From contig WJYB01000004.1 in NCBI GenBank assembly GCA_009668015.1, positions 124,001-188,000 on the forward strand: a stretch of 64,000 bases of DNA, given 5' to 3'. A program made the position numbers and the translations under genes. Positions 55,189 through 64,000 of the stretch are shown piece by piece. The number at the start of each line of letters is the position of its first letter. Position 1 is the first letter of the stretch. This DNA is from Enterobacteriaceae bacterium RIT714. GTDB lineage: Bacteria > Pseudomonadota > Gammaproteobacteria > Enterobacterales > Enterobacteriaceae. Under the pieces are notes generated by a model that worked only from the letters and a program-made list of their open reading frames with translations, was not told the origin of the DNA and did no database searches.

Positions 55189-57036
55189 ATGCCGATTCAG
55201 GTTCTGCCGCCGCAGCTTGCGAACCAAATCGCCGCCGGTGAGGTGGTGGAGCGTCCTGCATCGGTCGTGAAAGAGCTGGTTGAAAACAGTCTCGATGCGG
55301 GGGCCACCCGCATTGATATTGATATCGAACGCGGTGGCGCAAAGCTTATCCGTATTCGTGACAACGGTTGTGGCATCAAAAAAGACGAGCTGGCGCTGGC
55401 GCTGGCCCGTCACGCCACCAGCAAAATTGCCTCGCTCGACGATCTGGAAGCGATTATCAGCCTCGGTTTTCGCGGCGAGGCGCTGGCCAGTATCAGCTCC
55501 GTTTCCCGTCTGACGCTCACCTCCCGCACCGCTGAACAGCAGGAAGCCTGGCAGGCTTATGCAGAAGGGCGGGACATGGATGTGACGGTGAAACCTGCGG
55601 CCCATCCGGTGGGCACCACGCTTGAAGTGCTGGACCTGTTCTACAACACCCCGGCGCGCCGCAAGTTTATGCGCACTGAAAAGACCGAATTTACCCATAT
55701 TGATGAGATCATTCGCCGTATCGCGCTGGCGCGTTTTGACGTCACCATCAACCTGAGCCATAACGGCAAGGTGATGCGTCAGTACCGCGCGGTGGCGGAA
55801 GGCGGGCAAAAAGAGCGTCGATTAGGGGCGATATGTGGCACGGCGTTCCTGGAACAGGCGCTGGCGATTGAGTGGCAGCATGGCGATTTAGCGATGCGCG
55901 GCTGGGTGGCCGATCCTAAAGCGATGAATGCGACGCTGGCGGATATTCAGTATTGCTACGTTAATGGCCGTATGATGCGCGACCGTCTGATTAACCATGC
56001 CATCCGCCAGGCCTGCGAAGATAAGCTTGGCGCGGATCAGCAGCCTGCATTTGTGCTCTATCTTGAAATCGATCCGCATCAGGTGGATGTCAACGTCCAT
56101 CCGGCCAAGCATGAAGTGCGTTTCCACCAGTCGCGGCTGGTGCACGATTTTATCTACCAGGGCGTGTTGAGTGTGTTGCAGCAGCAAGCGGAACCGACGC
56201 TGCCGCTGGAAGACGAAACGCTTGCGGTGCGCACAGTCCCGGAAAACCGTATTGCCGCAGGGCGCAATCAGTTTGCTGAACCTGCGGTCGCGCGCCAGCC
56301 TGATGCGCCGCGCTACGCCACGGCCACGCATACCAGCACCCCGCGCCCGACCGGGGCGAATTATCCCCATGCCCCGACGTATCAAAAACAACAGGGTGCG
56401 TTGTACGGCAAATTGCTTGATACTCCAGCGGTGGAGCGGAAAGAGAATGTCGCGCAATCCGCGCCCGCGCTGGACGGGCACAGCCAGAGCTTTGGGCGCG
56501 TATTAACGATCATCGCGCCGGAGACGGCGCTGCTTGAGCGCGACGGCCATCTTGCGCTGCTGGCCTTACCCGTGGCGGAGCGCTGGCTGAAACAAGCACA
56601 ACTGACCCCCGGAGCTAACGCCGCGTGTGCTCAGCCGCTGTTAATTCCGGTACGGATCAAAATATCGACGCAAGAGTCCGCGATTCTGAAGCGCACTCAG
56701 GCCCTGTTGGCGGAAATGGGTATTGAATTTGTGCTTGAGGCGCAACATGTGATTATTCGCGCGGTGCCTTTACCCTTACGCCAACAAAATTTACAAAACT
56801 TGATTCCTGAACTGATAGGCTACCTGGCGCAGCAAACAACGATTGATGCCGCCAATACCGCGCAGTGGATTGCCCGCCATCTGGCGAGCGACCATCATCC
56901 GTGGAGTATGGCCCAGGCCATCACCGTGCTGGCAGAAGTTGAACGTCTTTGTCCAAATCTGGTCAAAGCTCCGCCGGGTGGTTTATTACAACGTGTTGAT
57001 TTACATTCGGCGATGAACGCCCTGAAAGATGAGTGA
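55189..57036 (+). CDS. mutL: DNA mismatch repair protein MutL
   Basis: MutL couples mismatch recognition by MutS to MutH nicking. The 615-residue protein has the GHKL ATPase motifs ([29 protein letters not shown]), a low-complexity linker (about residues 340-430) and the C-terminal dimerisation domain. It overlaps miaA by 8 bases, as in E. coli. Confidence 0.97.
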   Translation: MPIQVLPPQLANQIAAGEVVERPASVVKELVENSLDAGATRIDIDIERGGAKLIRIRDNGCGIKKDELALALARHATSKIASLDDLEAIISLGFRGEALASISSVSRLTLTSRTAEQQEAWQAYAEGRDMDVTVKPAAHPVGTTLEVLDLFYNTPARRKFMRTEKTEFTHIDEIIRRIALARFDVTINLSHNGKVMRQYRAVAEGGQKERRLGAICGTAFLEQALAIEWQHGDLAMRGWVADPKAMNATLADIQYCYVNGRMMRDRLINHAIRQACEDKLGADQQPAFVLYLEIDPHQVDVNVHPAKHEVRFHQSRLVHDFIYQGVLSVLQQQAEPTLPLEDETLAVRTVPENRIAAGRNQFAEPAVARQPDAPRYATATHTSTPRPTGANYPHAPTYQKQQGALYGKLLDTPAVERKENVAQSAPALDGHSQSFGRVLTIIAPETALLERDGHLALLALPVAERWLKQAQLTPGANAACAQPLLIPVRIKISTQESAILKRTQALLAEMGIEFVLEAQHVIIRAVPLPLRQQNLQNLIPELIGYLAQQTTIDAANTAQWIARHLASDHHPWSMAQAITVLAEVERLCPNLVKAPPGGLLQRVDLHSAMNALKDE

Positions 57037-57979
57037 TGTGAGTAAGGCGAGCCTGCCTAAGGCAATTTTCTTAATGGGGCCGACGGCCTCCGGTAAAACG
57101 GCGTTAGCGATTGAGCTACGTAAAGTTTTGCCAGTAGAGTTGATTAGCGTCGACTCCGCCCTTATTTATCAAGGGATGGATGTGGGTACGGCGAAGCCAA
57201 ACGCAGAAGAACTGCGCGCGGCACCGCACCGGTTGCTGGATATTCTCGACCCGGCGCAGGCCTATTCGGCAGCGGATTTCCGCCGCGATGCGCTGGCGCA
57301 AATGGCCGAGATCACCGCGGCGGGACGAATACCGCTGTTGGTTGGCGGAACAATGCTCTATTTCAAGGCGCTGCTGGAGGGATTATCTCCCCTGCCATCG
57401 GCAGACCCGGAAGTCAGAGCAAAGATTGAGCAGCAGGCGGCAGAGCAAGGATGGGTGGCGTTGCACCAGCAGCTGGAAGAGATTGATCCGGTTGCCGCAG
57501 CGCGGATTCATCCAAATGATCCGCAAAGGCTTTCCCGGGCACTGGAAGTTTTTTTCATTTCGGGTAAAACTTTAACGGAACTGACGCAAACGTCAGGAGA
57601 AGCTCTGCCGTATCAGGTGCATCAGTTCGCCATCGCCCCGGCGAGCCGTGAACTGCTCCATCAACGAATTGAGCAGCGTTTTCATCAGATGTTGGCTTCA
57701 GGTTTTGAAGCAGAAGTGCGGGCGCTATTTGCTCGCGGAGATTTGCATACGGATATGCCTTCCATTCGTTGTGTCGGATATCGCCAGATGTGGTCATACA
57801 TTGAAGGCGAGATTTCATACGATGAAATGGTTTATCGAGGTGTTTGCGCCACCAGACAGTTAGCGAAGCGCCAGATGACCTGGTTGCGAGGCTGGGACGG
57901 AATCCACTGGTTAGACAGTGAAAAGCCTGAACAGTCCTACAACGAAGTTTTACAGGTAGTGGGTGATATCGCAGACTGA
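57029..57979 (+). CDS. miaA: tRNA dimethylallyltransferase MiaA
   Basis: MiaA adds a dimethylallyl group to A37 of tRNAs that read UNN codons. The 316-residue protein has the P-loop [14 protein letters not shown], the substrate loop [16 protein letters not shown] and the conserved RDALAQM region. It starts inside the end of mutL. The 85-base gap to hfq probably holds hfq promoter elements, known from E. coli and not assigned here. Confidence 0.97.
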   Translation: MSDVSKASLPKAIFLMGPTASGKTALAIELRKVLPVELISVDSALIYQGMDVGTAKPNAEELRAAPHRLLDILDPAQAYSAADFRRDALAQMAEITAAGRIPLLVGGTMLYFKALLEGLSPLPSADPEVRAKIEQQAAEQGWVALHQQLEEIDPVAAARIHPNDPQRLSRALEVFFISGKTLTELTQTSGEALPYQVHQFAIAPASRELLHQRIEQRFHQMLASGFEAEVRALFARGDLHTDMPSIRCVGYRQMWSYIEGEISYDEMVYRGVCATRQLAKRQMTWLRGWDGIHWLDSEKPEQSYNEVLQVVGDIAD

Positions 57980-58052
57980 ATGTGTACAATTAAGTCGTAT
58001 CGTGCGCAATTTTTCAGAATCGCAAGGTTCTAAGTACAAAACAAGCATATAA

Positions 58053-58376
<324 letters not shown>

Positions 58377-58451
58377 GGTTACTCGCTGTTTTTCCACACG
58401 GGGAGCCAGGTTTTCTGCGTTCCCCGCTGATCTATTTTAAGGAATTTACGC

Positions 58452-59732
58452 TTGTTTGACCGTTATGATGCTGGTGAGCAGGCGGTACTGGTACACATCT
58501 ATTTTTCGCAAGACAAAGATATGGAAGATCTCCAGGAGTTTGAAGCTCTGGTCTCTTCCGCCGGTGTCGAAGCAATGCAGGTGATTACCGGTAGCCGTAA
58601 AGCGCCGCACCCAAAGTATTTTGTTGGTGAAGGTAAAGCAGTCGAAATTGCGGAAGCCGTAAAAGCAACCGGCGCGTCCGTCGTGCTGTTTGATCACGCG
58701 CTATCTCCGGCTCAAGAGCGTAACCTGGAAGCCCTGTGCGAATGCCGCGTTATCGATCGTACAGGACTGATATTAGACATTTTTGCTCAACGTGCACGTA
58801 CCCACGAGGGGAAATTGCAGGTTGAGCTGGCGCAATTGCGTCATCTGGCAACGCGCCTCGTGCGCGGCTGGACCCACCTTGAAAGGCAAAAGGGCGGGAT
58901 TGGTTTGCGTGGCCCTGGTGAAACCCAGCTCGAAACCGACCGTCGACTGCTGCGTGGCCGTATTACCCAGATCCTCTCACGTCTGGCAAGAGTCGAAAAA
59001 CAGCGTGAGCAAGGACGTCGTTCGCGAACGAAAGCTGACATCCCGACGGTGTCGCTGGTGGGGTATACCAACGCCGGTAAATCCACCCTGTTTAACCAGA
59101 TCACTGATGCCAGCGTCTATGCCGCAGACCAGCTGTTTGCGACCCTTGACCCCACGCTTCGTCGTATCGACGTAGCGGATGTTGGTGAAACGGTGCTGGC
59201 GGATACGGTAGGGTTTATTCGTCATTTGCCTCACGATCTGGTCGCTGCATTTAAAGCGACGTTGCAGGAGACGCGACAGGCGACACTGCTACTGCACATC
59301 ATTGATGCCGCGGATGTTCGCGTGCAGGAAAACATCGACGCTGTGAATACCGTGCTCGAAGAGATCGACGCGCACGAGATCCCAACGCTGTTGGTGATGA
59401 ACAAGATTGATATGCTGGACGATTTTGAACCGCGTATCGATCGAGATGAAGAGAACAAACCAATTCGGGTCTGGCTTTCTGCCCAGACCGGAGTCGGTGT
59501 GCCACTGCTTTTCCAGGCTTTGACAGAACGTCTTTCCGGTGAGGTCGCTCAGCACACGCTGCGCTTACCGCCACAGGAAGGCAGGCTGCGCAGCCGGTTT
59601 TATCAGCTTCAGGCGATAGAAAAAGAGTGGATGGAGGATGACGGCAGCGTGGGGATGCAGGTGCGTATGCCGATCGTTGACTGGCGTCGCCTCTGTAAAC
59701 AAGAACCTACGCTGGTGGACTACGTTGTCTGA
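58452..59732 (+). CDS. hflX: Ribosome-associated GTPase HflX
   Basis: HflX splits stalled 70S ribosomes, notably after heat stress. The 426-residue protein starts at a TTG codon (58452, [10 protein letters not shown]) with AAGGAA upstream. It has the HflX glycine-rich domain ([20 protein letters not shown]) followed by the G-domain ([26 protein letters not shown]). It sits between hfq and hflK. Confidence 0.96.
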   Translation: MFDRYDAGEQAVLVHIYFSQDKDMEDLQEFEALVSSAGVEAMQVITGSRKAPHPKYFVGEGKAVEIAEAVKATGASVVLFDHALSPAQERNLEALCECRVIDRTGLILDIFAQRARTHEGKLQVELAQLRHLATRLVRGWTHLERQKGGIGLRGPGETQLETDRRLLRGRITQILSRLARVEKQREQGRRSRTKADIPTVSLVGYTNAGKSTLFNQITDASVYAADQLFATLDPTLRRIDVADVGETVLADTVGFIRHLPHDLVAAFKATLQETRQATLLLHIIDAADVRVQENIDAVNTVLEEIDAHEIPTLLVMNKIDMLDDFEPRIDRDEENKPIRVWLSAQTGVGVPLLFQALTERLSGEVAQHTLRLPPQEGRLRSRFYQLQAIEKEWMEDDGSVGMQVRMPIVDWRRLCKQEPTLVDYVV

Positions 59733-59797
59733 TCAGAAAAAGGTTTAAACAAGGCCTGAAAAAATTCGCCCTTGCATAACAAATATGGAGCATATAC

Positions 59798-61060
59798 ATG
59801 GCGTGGAATCAGCCCGGTAATAACGGACAAGACCGCGACCCGTGGGGAAGCAGCAATAATCAAGGCGGCAACTCTGGGGGAAATGGCAACAAAGGTGGTC
59901 GCGAGCAGGGGCCTCCTGATCTGGACGATATCTTCCGCAAACTGAGCAAAAAGCTCGGTGGTTTTGGCGGTGGTAAAGGTTCTGGCTCCGGTGGAAATTC
60001 CACCCAAGGGCCGCGCCCGCATATGGGTGGCCGCGTAGTGGGGATTGTTGCCGCTGCGGTGGTGATCATTTGGGCTGCGAGCGGGTTCTATACCATCAAA
60101 GAAGCTGAGCGCGGTGTGGTCACTCGCTTCGGTAAATTTAGCCATCTGGTTGAGCCGGGTCTGAACTGGAAGCCAACGTTTGTCGATAACGTGACCGCGG
60201 TTAACGTGGAATCGGTTCGCGAACTGGCCGCGTCCGGCGTGATGCTGACCTCTGATGAGAACGTGGTTCGCGTTGAGATGAACGTGCAGTATCGCGTCAC
60301 CGATCCGCAGCACTATCTGTTCAGCGTGACCAGTGCGGATGACAGTCTGCGTCAGGCAACCGACAGCGCTCTGCGCGGTGTGATCGGTAAATACACCATG
60401 GACCGTATTCTGACGGAAGGTCGTACCGTTATTCGTAGCGATACCCAGCGCGAGCTGGAAGAGACTATTCGTCCGTACAACATGGGTATTACCCTGCTGG
60501 ACGTCAACTTCCAGGCTGCTCGTCCGCCGGAAGAGGTGAAAGCCGCGTTTGATGATGCGATTGCCGCGCGTGAAAACGAACAGCAATACATTCGTGAAGC
60601 AGAAGCCTATACCAACGAAGTGCAGCCGCGTGCGAACGGTCAGGCACAGCGTATTCTCGAAGAAGCGCGTGCGTATAAAACGCAGACCATCCTGGAAGCC
60701 CAGGGTGAAGTGGCTCGCTTTGCGAAGATCCTGCCGGAATATAAAGCTGCCCCGGAAATTACCCGTGAGCGTCTGTATATCGAGACCATGGAGAAAGTGC
60801 TGAGCCACACCCGTAAAGTGCTGGTCAATGACAGCAAAGGTGGCAACCTGATGGTGCTTCCGCTGGATCAGATGCTGAAAGGCGGTAATGCGCCTGCGGC
60901 AAAGCAGGATAACAGCGGAGCGAACAATCTGCTGCGCCTGCCGCCTGCTTCCGGCAGCAACTCCAGCGCCAATACCTCGTCTTCTTCAAGCGATGGTGAC
61001 ATCATGGACCAACGCCGCGCCAACGCGCAGCGTAACGACAGCCAGCGTCAGGGGGAATAA
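59798..61060 (+). CDS. hflK: FtsH protease modulator HflK
   Basis: HflK, with HflC, forms a large SPFH-domain cage around FtsH in the inner membrane and tunes its proteolysis. The 420-residue protein has a Gly/Asn-rich N-terminus, one membrane segment (about residues 78-97), the SPFH domain and a Ser/Asn-rich tail. The start has TGGAG upstream. hflC follows after 2 bases. Confidence 0.97.
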   Translation: MAWNQPGNNGQDRDPWGSSNNQGGNSGGNGNKGGREQGPPDLDDIFRKLSKKLGGFGGGKGSGSGGNSTQGPRPHMGGRVVGIVAAAVVIIWAASGFYTIKEAERGVVTRFGKFSHLVEPGLNWKPTFVDNVTAVNVESVRELAASGVMLTSDENVVRVEMNVQYRVTDPQHYLFSVTSADDSLRQATDSALRGVIGKYTMDRILTEGRTVIRSDTQRELEETIRPYNMGITLLDVNFQAARPPEEVKAAFDDAIAARENEQQYIREAEAYTNEVQPRANGQAQRILEEARAYKTQTILEAQGEVARFAKILPEYKAAPEITRERLYIETMEKVLSHTRKVLVNDSKGGNLMVLPLDQMLKGGNAPAAKQDNSGANNLLRLPPASGSNSSANTSSSSSDGDIMDQRRANAQRNDSQRQGE

Positions 61061-61062
61061 CG

Positions 61063-62067
61063 ATGCGTAAGTCAGTTATTGCGATTATCATCATCGTGCT
61101 GGTCGTACTTTATACCTCGATCTTTGTGGTCAAAGAGGGTGAACGCGGGATTACTCTGCGCTTTGGCAAAGTACTGCGTGACGATGAAAACAAACCGCTG
61201 GTCTTTGAGCCGGGTCTGCACTTCAAGATGCCGATGATTGAATCAGTGAAAACGCTCGACGCGCGTATTCAGACCATGGATAACCAGGCTGACCGTTTCG
61301 TCACCAAAGAGAAAAAAGACCTGATCGTCGATTCTTATATCAAATGGCGTATCAGCGATTTTAGCCGTTACTATCTGGCTACGGGCGGCGGTGACGTTTC
61401 CCAGGCGGAAGTACTGCTGAAACGTAAGTTCTCTGACCGTCTGCGTTCTGAAATTGGTCGTCTGGATGTGAAAGACATTGTGACCGATTCTCGTGGTCGT
61501 CTGACGCTTGAAGTGCGTGACGCGCTGAACTCCGGTTCTGCGGGTACAGAAGATGAAGTGACCACGCCAGCCGCAGATGATGCGATTGCGAAAGCCGCTG
61601 AACGTGTTCAGGAAGAGACCAACGGCAAAGTGCCGGTGATCAACCCGAACAGTATGGCTGCACTCGGTATTGAAGTGGTTGACGTGCGTATCAAGCAGAT
61701 CAACCTGCCTGCTGAAGTGTCCGAAGCGATCTACAACCGTATGCGCGCTGAGCGTGAAGCGGTAGCCCGTCGCCATCGTTCACAGGGCCAGGAAGAAGCG
61801 GAAAAACTGCGCGCCACTGCCGATTACGAAGTGACGAAAACACTGGCAGAATCTGAACGTCAGGGCCGCATTATGCGCGGTGAAGGCGATGCAGAAGCCG
61901 CGAAACTGTTTGCCGATGCATTTAGCCAGGATCCGGATTTCTATGCCTTTATCCGTAGCCTGCGTGCGTATGAAAACAGCTTCCAGAGCAACCAGGATGT
62001 GATGGTATTGAGTCCTGACAGCGATTTCTTCCGTTATATGAAGACGCCAGGCAACGCCACACGATAA
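61063..62067 (+). CDS. hflC: FtsH protease modulator HflC
   Basis: HflC is the partner of HflK. The 334-residue protein has an N-terminal membrane anchor (about residues 4-22), an SPFH domain with FEPGLHFKMPMIESVKTLD, and a helical region rich in Glu and Arg. It is separated from hflK by only 2 bases. Length equals E. coli HflC. Confidence 0.97.
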   Translation: MRKSVIAIIIIVLVVLYTSIFVVKEGERGITLRFGKVLRDDENKPLVFEPGLHFKMPMIESVKTLDARIQTMDNQADRFVTKEKKDLIVDSYIKWRISDFSRYYLATGGGDVSQAEVLLKRKFSDRLRSEIGRLDVKDIVTDSRGRLTLEVRDALNSGSAGTEDEVTTPAADDAIAKAAERVQEETNGKVPVINPNSMAALGIEVVDVRIKQINLPAEVSEAIYNRMRAEREAVARRHRSQGQEEAEKLRATADYEVTKTLAESERQGRIMRGEGDAEAAKLFADAFSQDPDFYAFIRSLRAYENSFQSNQDVMVLSPDSDFFRYMKTPGNATR

Positions 62068-62090
62068 ACTCAGCCCCGTTTGAGTTTTCA

Positions 62091-62126
62091 AACCACCGCT
62101 CTTAACGGAGCGGTGGTTTTCTTTTA
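62091..62126 (+). terminator. Terminator/attenuator after hflC
   Basis: AACCACCGCTC pairs with GAGCGGTGGTT around a six-base loop, followed by TTCTTTT. It lies 13 bases before the yjeT start and may let some transcription through. Confidence 0.8.
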
Positions 62127-62138
62127 TAAGGAACCAAA

Positions 62139-63736
<1,598 letters not shown>

Positions 63737-63929
63737 TTTCGTGACCGTTGGCCTGCGGGGTAACCTGCAGGCCAGATTAGCGTCGTTCCATCTGGCAATA
63801 GCCCCCTGATTCCCGCTTTTCCCTCCTTTCAGTCTAAATAAATTCGCCGTTAACTATCTGGCTGGTTTATCATCATTATTGAATATCTCTGCGGTCTGAC
63901 CGCGTTTTTTCCCTTTTCCTGAGGTTGAT
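63737..63929. other. purA-nsrR intergenic region
   Basis: A hairpin GGCCTGC / GCAGGCC (63750-63773) with no T-run follows purA and may be a weak terminator. I see no further gene. The nsrR promoter should be in the AT-rich second half, but no box is convincing. Confidence 0.4.
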
Positions 63930-64000
63930 GTGCAGTTAACGAGTTTCACCGATTACGGCTTGCGTGCGCTGATCTACATGGCGTCGTTGCCACAAGGACA
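63930..64000 (+). CDS. nsrR: Nitric-oxide-sensing repressor NsrR (5' end only)
   Basis: Only the first 23 codons are in the window. GTG at 63930, with GAGG upstream, begins [21 protein letters not shown], which matches E. coli NsrR, an Rrf2-family [Fe-S] repressor of nitric-oxide stress genes. The position after purA agrees. The cluster cysteines and most of the helix-turn-helix lie beyond the end. Confidence 0.93.
   Translation, partial: MQLTSFTDYGLRALIYMASLPQG

Overview
The window is a chromosomal segment of a member of the Enterobacteriaceae. From about 20.6 kb to the right end it follows the E. coli K-12 gene order around 94 min almost gene for gene: tRNA-Phe, yjdC, dsbD, cutA, dcuA, aspA, fxsA, yjeH, groESL, yjeI, epmB, efp, ecnAB, sugE, blc, ampC, frdDCBA, epmA, mscM, psd, rsgA, orn, three tRNA-Gly, queG, nnr, tsaE, amiB, mutL, miaA, hfq, hflXKC, yjeT, purA, nsrR. 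Differences from K-12 include a LuxR-type gene beside the entericidins, an AraC/LysE pair after the tRNA, no yjeM, and a type VI secretion (T6SS) cluster on the other side of the tRNA. These point to the Enterobacter/Lelliottia/Citrobacter neighbourhood. The genus cannot be fixed from this window.

Region 1 (1-20,490) is the right part of a T6SS cluster. It holds vgrG with a C-terminal extension, a small membrane protein, a class 3 lipase effector, four tandem paralogous lipoprotein genes (probable lipase immunity), a PAAR protein, a membrane protein of unknown role, then tssM, tssA, an extra lipoprotein, tssF, tssG, tssJ, tssE and a terminal gene of unknown function. The sheath, Hcp, ClpV, TssK and TssL genes are not here and are expected to the left. 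The cluster stops at the 3' end of tRNA-Phe.

Region 2 (20,595-42,480) is mostly core genome. It covers thiol redox and metal tolerance (dsbD, cutA), anaerobic C4-dicarboxylate metabolism (dcuA, aspA, frdABCD), chaperonins (groESL), the EF-P modification system (efp with epmB and epmA), the entericidin lipoproteins with a LuxR-type regulator, a guanidinium exporter under a guanidine-II riboswitch, an outer-membrane lipocalin, and a chromosomal AmpC with no ampR. The AmpC promoter and attenuator lie at the end of frdD.

Region 3 (42,480-43,710) is a short AT-rich accessory insert. It holds a lysozyme-like gene broken by an in-frame amber codon, followed without a gap by a small membrane protein. 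This arrangement resembles a degraded effector/immunity pair.

Region 4 (43,712-64,000) is core genome: mscM-psd, rsgA and orn, three identical tRNA-Gly genes in perfect 159-bp units, then a non-coding stretch with consensus DnaA boxes that matches the position of E. coli datA. After it come queG, divergent from nnr, the long nnr-tsaE-amiB-mutL-miaA-hfq-hflX-hflK-hflC run, yjeT, purA and the first 23 codons of nsrR.

The most unusual parts are the four-copy immunity array, which has conserved ends, a variable core block and a poly-A frameshift in copy 3, and the broken lysozyme-like/membrane pair. The rest is well-known biology.
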